Positions 1-5,306 of a stretch of DNA of 8,073 nt are shown in pieces (position 1 is the stretch's first letter; every line of letters begins with the position of its first letter). Source of the DNA: Acidimangrovimonas sp. (GTDB taxonomy: Bacteria > Pseudomonadota > Alphaproteobacteria > Rhodobacterales > Rhodobacteraceae); the NCBI GenBank assembly GCA_030147905.1, contig JASBUM010000052.1:1-8073 (forward strand), read 5' to 3'. The translations under genes and the position numbers were made by a program. The notes below the pieces were generated by a model. It ran no database searches and was not told the DNA's origin. It saw nothing but the letters and a program-made list of their open reading frames with translations.

Positions 1-629
1 GTCTCGCGCGTCAGCGCCATCGACGTCATCATCACCATCGTCATCTGCAAGATGACGCCCAGCAGACCGGGAACGATGTTGTACTGGGTTATGGCCTCGG
101 GATTGTAGCGGTCGTGAACGACGATATCGATGGCGCCGGCCTGCGCCGGGGCGGCGCCCGCCGGGTTCTGATCCAGCCGCCGAAGCGCCTGGCGCGCGAC
201 CGTGCCCAGCGCGGCGATCGCCCCCGAAGCGGCGGCCGGATCGGTGCCATCGGCCTCGACGAGGATCTGCGGATGGTCGCCGCGGGCCACCCTCCGGCCG
301 AAATCGGACGGAATGGTCACCACGAAGGCGACCTGCCCGCGTGCCATCAGGGTCTCGGCCCGGGCTGCGCTGATGCCGGCATGGGTGAAATCGTAATAGC
401 CCGTCTGCTTCAGCGCCGCGACGACCGCGCGGCTGTAGGGGCCCGAGACAGGCGCGACCAGTGCCGCCGGCAGGTGGCGCGGGTTCTGGTTGATCGCGTA
501 GCCGAACAGGATCAGCAGCATCAGCGGCACGCCCAGCATCATCGCGAAGGTGATCCGGTCGCGCCGCATCTGGATCGTTTCCTTGACCAACAGCGCCCAA
601 AGGCGCCCGAAGGAGAACAGGCGGCTCAT
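1..629 (-). CDS. ABC-2 type transporter permease, YbhS/YbhR-like (partial, 3' end outside window)
   Basis: Inner-membrane permease subunit of an ABC exporter; 209 residues are visible and the reading frame runs off the window at base 1. The start ATG (629-627) overlaps the ATPase stop as ATGA, with a Shine-Dalgarno AAGGA (bases 643-639) nine bases upstream. The N-terminus has a short basic cytoplasmic segment (KETIQMRRDR, residues 16-25) and a first membrane helix at about 27-46 (TFAMMLGVPLMLLILFGYAI). A large soluble periplasmic region follows (about 47-183), and a second helix begins near 184 in a Met-rich segment. This layout is typical of ABC-2 permeases of the YbhS/YbhR/YhhJ group, which carry a large extracytoplasmic domain after helix 1. 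In ybhGFSR loci two permeases follow the ATPase, so a second permease beyond base 1 is inferred but not seen. The substrate is unknown. Confidence 0.9.
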   Translation of the reverse strand, partial: MSRLFSFGRLWALLVKETIQMRRDRITFAMMLGVPLMLLILFGYAINQNPRHLPAALVAPVSGPYSRAVVAALKQTGYYDFTHAGISAARAETLMARGQVAFVVTIPSDFGRRVARGDHPQILVEADGTDPAAASGAIAALGTVARQALRRLDQNPAGAAPAQAGAIDIVVHDRYNPEAITQYNIVPGLLGVILQMTMVMMTSMALTRE

Positions 630-1558
630 CCCATGTTGTCCTTCGACTGGTTCATCAGCCTGATGAACGTGTCCTCCAGGCTCGTCTCGGCCGGCTGGAC
701 CCGCCCGCCGGCCTTCTCGGCCGCAGCGCGCACGCTCGCCTCCAGCTTGTCGCGGTCGCGCCCGACGACATGGAGCGTGGCCCCGAAGGGCGCGATCTGC
801 TCGACGCCCGCCGCATCGTGCAGCGCGCGCGCAAGCCGTGCCGCCGCCGCCGGGTCGAGACGGTCGATGACGAAGGTATGAAGCCCCGCGTCGCGCACCA
901 CCTCCTCCACCGTCCCCGAGGCGACCAGCTTGCCATAGGCGATGTAGTTGATGCGGTGGCAGCGCTCGGCCTCGTCCATGTAATGGGTGGAGACCAGCAC
1001 GGTGATTCCATCCGCCGCAAGGTGATGGATCTCGTCCCAGAAGGCGCGGCGCGCCTGCGGATCGACCCCGGCCGTCGGTTCGTCCAGCAGCAGAAGCCGC
1101 GGCCGGTGCATGGTGCAGGCCGCCAGTGCGAGACGCTGCTTCCACCCGCCCGAGAGGCGACCGGCGAGCTGGTGGCGCCGCGCGGTCAGCCCAAGCTGCT
1201 CGAGCGTGCGATCGACCGCGCGGCGCACCGGCTTCAACCCGTAGAGCCCGGCCACGAAGGCAAGGTTCTCGGCAATCGAGAGGTCTTCGTAGAACGAGAA
1301 CCGCTGGGTCATGTAGCCGACTTCGCGCCGGATGCGGCCGGTCTCGTCGAGCAGGTCATAGCCAAGCACCGTGCCGCTTCCCTCGTCCGGGGTCAGCAAG
1401 CCGCACATCACCCGGATCGTCGTCGTCTTGCCCGAGCCGTTCGGACCGAGAAAACCCATGATCTCGCCCTTCTCGACCGTCATCGAGACGTGATCGACCA
1501 CGGTGCGTTCGCCGAACCGTTTCACCAGCCCCTCGACCGCGATCGCCGGCTCGCTCAT
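626..1558 (-). CDS. ABC exporter ATP-binding protein (YbhF/DrrA-like, single domain)
   Basis: A 310-residue nucleotide-binding subunit that would power the adjacent permease at the cytoplasmic face of the inner membrane. Every ABC motif is readable: Walker A GPNGSGKT (38-45), Q-loop Q85, signature LSGGWKQR (135-142), Walker B LLLLDE (155-160), D-loop around AGVD (163-166) and switch histidine H192 in STHYMDEAE. The signature has Trp where LSGGQ is textbook; from memory LSGGWKQR is normal in YbhF/DrrA-type exporters, so it is probably functional. About 90 C-terminal residues form the accessory domain common in drug-export ATPases. The frame stays open to 1753, but the ATG at 1558 is chosen because it gives a family-like N-terminus, has GGAG (1570-1567) eight bases upstream and overlaps the adaptor stop as ATGA. 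E. coli YbhF carries two such domains in tandem; this protein has one. Confidence 0.95.
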   Translation of the reverse strand: MSEPAIAVEGLVKRFGERTVVDHVSMTVEKGEIMGFLGPNGSGKTTTIRVMCGLLTPDEGSGTVLGYDLLDETGRIRREVGYMTQRFSFYEDLSIAENLAFVAGLYGLKPVRRAVDRTLEQLGLTARRHQLAGRLSGGWKQRLALAACTMHRPRLLLLDEPTAGVDPQARRAFWDEIHHLAADGITVLVSTHYMDEAERCHRINYIAYGKLVASGTVEEVVRDAGLHTFVIDRLDPAAAARLARALHDAAGVEQIAPFGATLHVVGRDRDKLEASVRAAAEKAGGRVQPAETSLEDTFIRLMNQSKDNMG

Positions 1559-2511
1559 CGCTTCGGCTCCGGCAGCACCGCGTCGACGATCTGCCCGGGC
1601 TTGAGCCGCGACGAACCGGGGTCGGGGCGGGCCTCGACCAGATAGGACAGCTTCTGGCGGCTTTGCAGCGAATAGATGACCGGCGGGGTGAACTCGGGGC
1701 TGTCTGCGACGTAGCTGACGGTGGCAGTCTCGCCGCTGCCGCAGCCGTCGCACCGGACGCTAAGGCGCATGCCGGGCCGGATCGACGCAAGCGCCGTCTC
1801 GGGCACGAACAGCTGAAGCTTCACCGCCTTGTCGGGCAGGAAGCTGACGACGGCCGATTGCGGCCCGGCGATTTCGCCCGGATGACGCAAGATGTCGTGC
1901 ACCGTCCCCGCGGCCGGCGCCTTCAGGATCCGCTGCGACAATTGCCAGGCGGCCTGGTCGCGTGCCGCCCGCGCCTGCCGCACGGCGGCCTCGGCGGCGG
2001 CAATCTGGTCGGGCCTCGCCGGCAACCGGGCCACGTCGAGGTTTGCGCGTGCCTGGGCGACGGCAGCCTCTTCCACCTGGACGCGGGTGCGCGCGCTGTC
2101 GAGCGCGGATTGCGCCGCCACCCCCTTGGCGTTGAGATTGCTCTGCCGCTCCAGCGCCTTGCGCGCATCGCTCGCCCGCGCTTCGGCCGAGGCCAGCGCC
2201 GCGCGCAGCACCGCGATCTCCTCGGGCCGCCGGCCCTGACGCAGATCGGCGAGCTTGCTGAGCGCCTGTGCGAGCGCCGCGCCGGCCTTGGCCAGCACCA
2301 GACGCGCATCGCTCTGGTCCATCCGGACAAGCACGGCACCGGCCTTCACATGGGCGCCGCGCGCCACGTCGACCTGCGCGATCTGCGCCACCGCCACCGG
2401 CGCGATCAGGTCGTATTCGCCCTCGACATAACCGGCCGCGAGGGGCGGGGCGGCGGTGCAGGCAGCCGACAGGTAACCGGCAAAGGGCAGGATGCAGAAC
2501 CATGCGCTCAT
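1555..2511 (-). CDS. HlyD-family periplasmic adaptor (YbhG-like membrane fusion protein)
   Basis: A 318-residue membrane-fusion protein expected to sit on the periplasmic side of the ABC permease and link it towards an outer-membrane channel. After a hydrophobic N-terminus come a lipoyl-like half (about 37-66, VARGAHVKAGAVLVRMDQ), a long Ala/Arg/Glu-rich hairpin predicted as coiled coil (about 67-195), the second lipoyl half (ILKAPAAGTVHDILRHPGEI, 196-215) and a beta-barrel part with SPEFTPPVIYS (271-281). RPEEI in the first arm and RPDQI in the second resemble YbhG. A CDGC motif (254-257) lies in the barrel. Export could be by signal peptide or as a lipoprotein: Cys18 follows LSAA, an imperfect lipobox, and the N-terminus lacks basic residues. 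ATG 2511 is preferred over upstream in-frame codons because it overlaps the repressor stop as ATGA and follows AGGGGGA (2523-2517) by five bases. Confidence 0.92.
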   Translation of the reverse strand: MSAWFCILPFAGYLSAACTAAPPLAAGYVEGEYDLIAPVAVAQIAQVDVARGAHVKAGAVLVRMDQSDARLVLAKAGAALAQALSKLADLRQGRRPEEIAVLRAALASAEARASDARKALERQSNLNAKGVAAQSALDSARTRVQVEEAAVAQARANLDVARLPARPDQIAAAEAAVRQARAARDQAAWQLSQRILKAPAAGTVHDILRHPGEIAGPQSAVVSFLPDKAVKLQLFVPETALASIRPGMRLSVRCDGCGSGETATVSYVADSPEFTPPVIYSLQSRQKLSYLVEARPDPGSSRLKPGQIVDAVLPEPKR

Positions 2512-3164
2512 CGTTGTCCCCCTTTGCCGACGGCGAGTGCCGCATGGAGTTGCGCAACCAGCGCTTCGGCGATGCGCGCCGCCTCCTCCGGGCCGATTGT
2601 CCGCCAGCCCATGCGACGCAGGACCATCGGCCGGCCGATGCGGAAATAGATCACCTGCCCGACCATCGCGAAGACCGACAGCCGCACCGTCTCCGATTCC
2701 GGGTCGGCGCCGACGGCCTGACCCCACAGCCGGCACAGCCATCCATGATGGGGAAGGATCAGCGCGTTGTAGATCTCGTCGATGATCGCGCCCGGCTCAC
2801 CCGTGATTTCGCGCAGCAGGAAGGCAGCCAGCGGCTGCGCCTCGGGCGCCGTGGCCATGAACTGCGTCACCCGCCGCACGATCGCCTCGAGCCGCGCGGC
2901 CGCCTCGGCCGGCGATGCCGGTGCCGGTTCCTGCAGGGGCGTCACCAGCGCGCCCATCCGTTCCGCTATGGCGGCGACACAGGCGCGCCGCAGCCCTTCC
3001 TTGCCCCCGAAGTGATAGGCGATCGCCGCCACGTTGGCACCGGCGCCGGCCGCGATCTCGCGCGTGGATGCACCGGCGAAACCATGGCGCCCGAAGAGGC
3101 GCAGGGCCGCCTCCACCAGGGCGCGACGGGTTCTTTCGCCGGATGACGAAGCCGATTCGGGCAT
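2508..3164 (-). CDS. cecR: TetR-family transcriptional repressor, CecR (YbiH)-like
   Basis: A 218-residue cytoplasmic one-component regulator. Residues about 10-60 form the TetR N-terminal DNA-binding domain, with the helix-turn-helix around STREIAAGAGANVAAIAYHF (33-52) followed by GGKE. The C-terminal part, including a segment FRIGRPMVLRRMGW near residue 175, resembles E. coli CecR/YbiH (FRLGKETILLRTGW, recalled from memory) and not generic TetR proteins. In E. coli CecR controls the ybhGFSR export operon, and here it is the first gene of a ybhG-ybhF-permease operon, which supports both the family call and local autoregulation. ATG 3164 is well supported: AGGAGG (3178-3173) lies eight bases upstream and a promoter with an overlapping inverted repeat lies behind that. 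The ligand is unknown. The symbol is assigned by family resemblance plus synteny. Confidence 0.9.
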   Translation of the reverse strand: MPESASSSGERTRRALVEAALRLFGRHGFAGASTREIAAGAGANVAAIAYHFGGKEGLRRACVAAIAERMGALVTPLQEPAPASPAEAAARLEAIVRRVTQFMATAPEAQPLAAFLLREITGEPGAIIDEIYNALILPHHGWLCRLWGQAVGADPESETVRLSVFAMVGQVIYFRIGRPMVLRRMGWRTIGPEEAARIAEALVAQLHAALAVGKGGQR

Positions 3165-3172
3165 GTCTTGAT

Positions 3173-3178
3173 CCTCCT
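3173..3178 (-). promoter_or_regulatory. Ribosome binding site of the TetR repressor gene
   Basis: The minus strand reads AGGAGG, a perfect Shine-Dalgarno, eight bases before the ATG at 3164. It fixes the repressor start and is the strongest ribosome binding site in the window; opgG and opgH on the opposite strand have none that is recognisable. Confidence 0.85.
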
Positions 3179-3184
3179 CCCCCG

Positions 3185-3212
3185 AATATAATCAAGCGAT
3201 TGATTTAGTCCA
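3185..3212 (-). promoter_or_regulatory. Predicted sigma-70-type promoter of the cecR-ybhGF-permease operon
   Basis: On the minus strand a -35-like TGGACT (3212-3207, four of six matches to TTGACA) is followed after 16 bases by a -10-like TATATT (3190-3185). Transcription would begin about seven bases later, giving a short leader with AGGAGG before the ATG at 3164. The segment is a clearly AT-rich island in otherwise GC-rich DNA. This is read by eye; the -10 is good, the -35 only fair. Confidence 0.55.
3190..3205. promoter_or_regulatory. Candidate operator: inverted repeat AATCAA-GCGA-TTGATT
   Basis: A perfect 6-bp inverted repeat with a 4-bp centre, lying 26 bp upstream of the repressor start. 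It fills the spacer of the predicted promoter and touches its -10 element, where a bound dimer would exclude RNA polymerase. TetR-family dimers commonly bind palindromes of about this size. Binding by the adjacent CecR-like protein is inferred. The symmetry does not extend outward, since 3189/3206 and 3188/3207 do not pair. Confidence 0.55.
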
Positions 3213-3303
3213 GCACGGAAACTGGAACCGCCTGCGGATAGGCCGATGCGCACAGCGTTCCGGCGCCACGACCACCGACCGGCAAAAAGCCGCCGTCCGC
3301 CCG

Positions 3304-3316
3304 GCTCGAAACGAGC
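3304..3316. repeat. Small palindrome GCTCG-AAA-CGAGC upstream of opgG
   Basis: A perfect 5-bp inverted repeat around AAA, followed by TTT. It could form a short hairpin in an opgG leader or be a protein-binding site. With so short a stem in GC-rich DNA it may also be chance. It is 101 bp upstream of the preferred opgG start and not near a recognisable promoter. Confidence 0.3.
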
Positions 3317-3417
3317 TTTGCGCTGCTGTTATGGCGACGCGGCAGCAAGTATCATGGCGCGAAACCGCGGAACATGCTTTGAGATTGCGCGTCCAGAGCA
3401 TCGCGAATCACCGCCCC

Positions 3418-5085
3418 ATGACACAGCGAACCTCGTCTACCCAATGGCCCGTTTCACGGCGCAGCATCCTTGCCGCGTTGCCAGCGACGGCCGGCCTTCT
3501 CGCCGCCGCCGGATGGCCCGCGGCCGCCGCCGCGGCCGGCGTCGCAACCGCCACGACGGCCGATCCGCCGCCCTCGGCACCGGCCGAAACGCCGGCTGCC
3601 CCGCCGCAGCCGACCAATGGCGCCGGGCAGCCGTTCAGCTTCGACGGGCTGAGCGAGGCGATGCGTCAGCGCGCCCTTGCCCCCTACCGCGCGCCGGCCA
3701 AGCCGGCGATCGCGCTGGGCGATCTGGGCTATGACGATTACCGTCTGATCCAGTTCAACCCGCGCCGGTCGCTGTGGAACGAGCCCGGCAGCTTCTTCCG
3801 CCTCGATGCCTTCCATCTCGGCTGGCTCTTCGACACGCCGGTGACACTTTACGAGGTGGTCGACGGCAGGGCGCGCGAGATCGTCTTTACCACCGACGAT
3901 TTCACCTACCATGGTGATCTGGCCGCCCGCGTCACCAAGAAGACGCCGCTGGCCGGGGTCGCCGGTTTCCGGCTGCGCTTTCCGCTCAACCGCGCGGACA
4001 TCTTCGACGAGCTCGTGGCCTTCGTGGGCGCATCCTATTTCCGCGCGCTCGGCGAAGGGTCCACCTACGGGCTGAGCGCGCGCGGCCTGGCGATCAACAC
4101 CGCATTGTCGGGGAACGAGGAATTTCCGCGCTTCTTCGCCTTCTATCTCGAACGGCCGGCTCCGGGCGCACAGCAGATCGTGGTGAACGCCGCGCTCGAC
4201 AGTCCCTCGGTGACCGGGGCCTACCGCTTTGTCATCAGTCCCGGCCGCGTCACCGAGATGGCGGTCACGGCGCGGCTCTATTTCCGCGCCGCGGTGCAAC
4301 AGCTCGGCGTTGCGCCCCTGACCTCGATGTATCTCTATTCGGCCACCAACCGGGCCAGCTTCGACGATTACCGCCCGCAGGTGCATGATTCCGACGGCCT
4401 CGCGATCCGCCGCGCCGACGGTGACCGGATGTGGCGCGCGCTCGCCAATCCGCCGCGGCTCGGCAGTTCCGTCTTCACCGAAGCCGCACCGCGCAGCTTC
4501 GGCCTGCACCAGCGCGCCCGCGGGTTCGAACTCTACCAGGACGCGGGCGCCCATTACGAGACCCGTCCGTCGCTCGACGTCGTGCCCCAGGGCGACTGGG
4601 GACGCGGTGCGGTGCGGCTGGTCGAGATTCCCTCGCAATCGGAGGCCAACGACAACATCGCCGCCTTCTGGGTGCCGGCCGACCCGATCAAGGCCGGCGA
4701 CGCGCGCAGCTACGCCTATCAATTGGCATGGGGCGAGCTTGCGCCCGACGGACGGGGCGAGCTTGCGCATGTCATCCAGAGCCGCGCGGGCCACGGGGGC
4801 TTTTCCGGTTCCAAGCCCGATCCCGCACTGCGCAAGTTCGTCATCGATTTCGGCGGTGGCCAACTTGCCCGCATGCCCCCCGACAGCACCGTCGAGGCGG
4901 TGGTGACCGCAAGCGGCGGCAAGATCGTGAACAAGACCCTTTTCAAGCTGACCGGGCGCGATATGTGGCGTCTGGCGCTCGATGTATCGGCCAAGCCCGC
5001 GGCGGTCGTGGAAATGACCGCGCATATCGCGGGCTATGGCCGCAAACTCAGTGAAATATGGCTCTACCAATGGATGAGACACTGA
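3418..5085 (+). CDS. opgG: Glucan biosynthesis protein OpgG/OpgD family, Tat-exported
   Basis: A 555-residue periplasmic protein of osmoregulated periplasmic glucan (OPG) synthesis, acting on the beta-glucan backbone made by OpgH. Family motifs run throughout: GASYFRALG, YGLSARGLAIN, EEFPRFFAFYLE, DSPSVTGAYRF, LGVAPLTSMYLY, HDSD (323-326), DNIAAFW (412-418) and the terminal SEIWLYQW. OpgG/OpgD enzymes have been reported as beta-1,2-glucanases (family GH186); the acidic HDSD and NDN segments are retained, but I have not mapped the catalytic residues. The N-terminus has a twin-arginine signal (SRRSILA, Arg14-Arg15), a hydrophobic Ala-rich stretch ending near residue 40, then a Pro/Ala-rich linker (about 48-70). 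In E. coli OpgD is Tat-exported and OpgG Sec-exported, so it could be called OpgD by export route; the operon position supports opgG. ATG 3418 is preferred over in-frame ATG 3331 because it gives a normal Tat n-region; neither has a Shine-Dalgarno. Confidence 0.93.
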   Translation: MTQRTSSTQWPVSRRSILAALPATAGLLAAAGWPAAAAAAGVATATTADPPPSAPAETPAAPPQPTNGAGQPFSFDGLSEAMRQRALAPYRAPAKPAIALGDLGYDDYRLIQFNPRRSLWNEPGSFFRLDAFHLGWLFDTPVTLYEVVDGRAREIVFTTDDFTYHGDLAARVTKKTPLAGVAGFRLRFPLNRADIFDELVAFVGASYFRALGEGSTYGLSARGLAINTALSGNEEFPRFFAFYLERPAPGAQQIVVNAALDSPSVTGAYRFVISPGRVTEMAVTARLYFRAAVQQLGVAPLTSMYLYSATNRASFDDYRPQVHDSDGLAIRRADGDRMWRALANPPRLGSSVFTEAAPRSFGLHQRARGFELYQDAGAHYETRPSLDVVPQGDWGRGAVRLVEIPSQSEANDNIAAFWVPADPIKAGDARSYAYQLAWGELAPDGRGELAHVIQSRAGHGGFSGSKPDPALRKFVIDFGGGQLARMPPDSTVEAVVTASGGKIVNKTLFKLTGRDMWRLALDVSAKPAAVVEMTAHIAGYGRKLSEIWLYQWMRH

Positions 5086-5303
5086 TCCGCCTTCCGCCTC
5101 TGTCCGCCGCCGAACTGCCCGCGGCCGGCATCGAAGCCACGCCTGCGGCACAGCCGGAGGCGGCTGCCGTCCGGCATCCGGGCGAATTGCCCGACGCGCC
5201 GCTTGCGATGCCGCTTCAGGCGCTCGAACATGCCGAGCCGCTGCATGCGCGGCTGCGCCCCCTGTGGCGCGGCTGGCTGCGCGCCCATGCGCTGGATCTC
5301 TAG
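5058..5303 (+). CDS. opgI: Small OpgI-like protein between opgG and opgH
   Basis: An 81-residue ORF (77 if it starts at ATG 5070) overlapping the end of opgG by 28 or 16 bases in another frame and ending at TAG 5301-5303, three bases before opgH. It has no signal peptide or membrane segment. The N-terminal half is Ala/Pro/Glu-rich (ETLIRLPPLSAAELPAAGI), and the C-terminal part looks helical (residues about 55-81, LEHAEPLHARLRPLWRGWLR). In R. sphaeroides three ORFs, opgGIH, are needed for glucan backbone synthesis and only opgG and opgH resemble E. coli mdoGH, so a small gene in this slot is best explained as opgI. The assignment is by position, not recalled sequence. The start recalls the extreme N-terminus of E. 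coli OpgH (MPIAASEKAALP, from memory), hinting at a detached OpgH N-terminal domain. It shares opgH's reading frame. Neither start has a Shine-Dalgarno; coupling to opgG translation is likely. Confidence 0.7.
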   Translation: MALPMDETLIRLPPLSAAELPAAGIEATPAAQPEAAAVRHPGELPDAPLAMPLQALEHAEPLHARLRPLWRGWLRAHALDL

Positions 5304-5306
5304 CCG

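Larger units (their letters stand above)
3165..3417. other. Divergent intergenic region between the repressor and opgG
   Basis: 253 bp between the divergent cecR and opgG starts. The left 50 bp hold the repressor ribosome binding site, promoter and inverted repeat. In the remainder no convincing plus-strand promoter was found. TATCAT at 3350-3355 resembles a -10 but has no matching -35, and TTGAGA at 3380-3385 resembles a -35 but has no usable -10. A small palindrome lies at 3304-3316. If opgG actually begins at the upstream in-frame ATG (3331), 87 bp of this region would be coding. Confidence 0.7.

Noticed and set aside
1559..1753. Extended N-terminus of the ABC ATPase (start at 1753)
   Set aside because: The extra 65 residues are Arg-rich, overlap the conserved end of the adaptor in another frame and resemble no ABC protein. 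The ATG at 1558 has both an ATGA overlap and a ribosome binding site.
2458..2511. Clear lipoprotein signal in the adaptor (Cys18)
   Set aside because: The sequence LSAAC has Ser rather than Leu at -3 and there are no basic residues at the N-terminus. A lipoprotein is possible but not established.
1663..2649. 328-residue plus-strand frame opposite the adaptor gene
   Set aside because: It is His/Arg/Gly-rich with no domain, and lies opposite a coherent HlyD-family coding sequence.
3209..3226. Inverted repeat TCCAG...CTGGA as a second operator
   Set aside because: Only five paired bases with an 8-base spacer and no extension; expected by chance in a region of this size.
3454..5151. 565-residue open frame on the minus strand opposite opgG
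   Set aside because: It is antisense to a well-conserved OpgG-family protein and shows no motifs or start signals of its own, so it is a GC-rich shadow frame.
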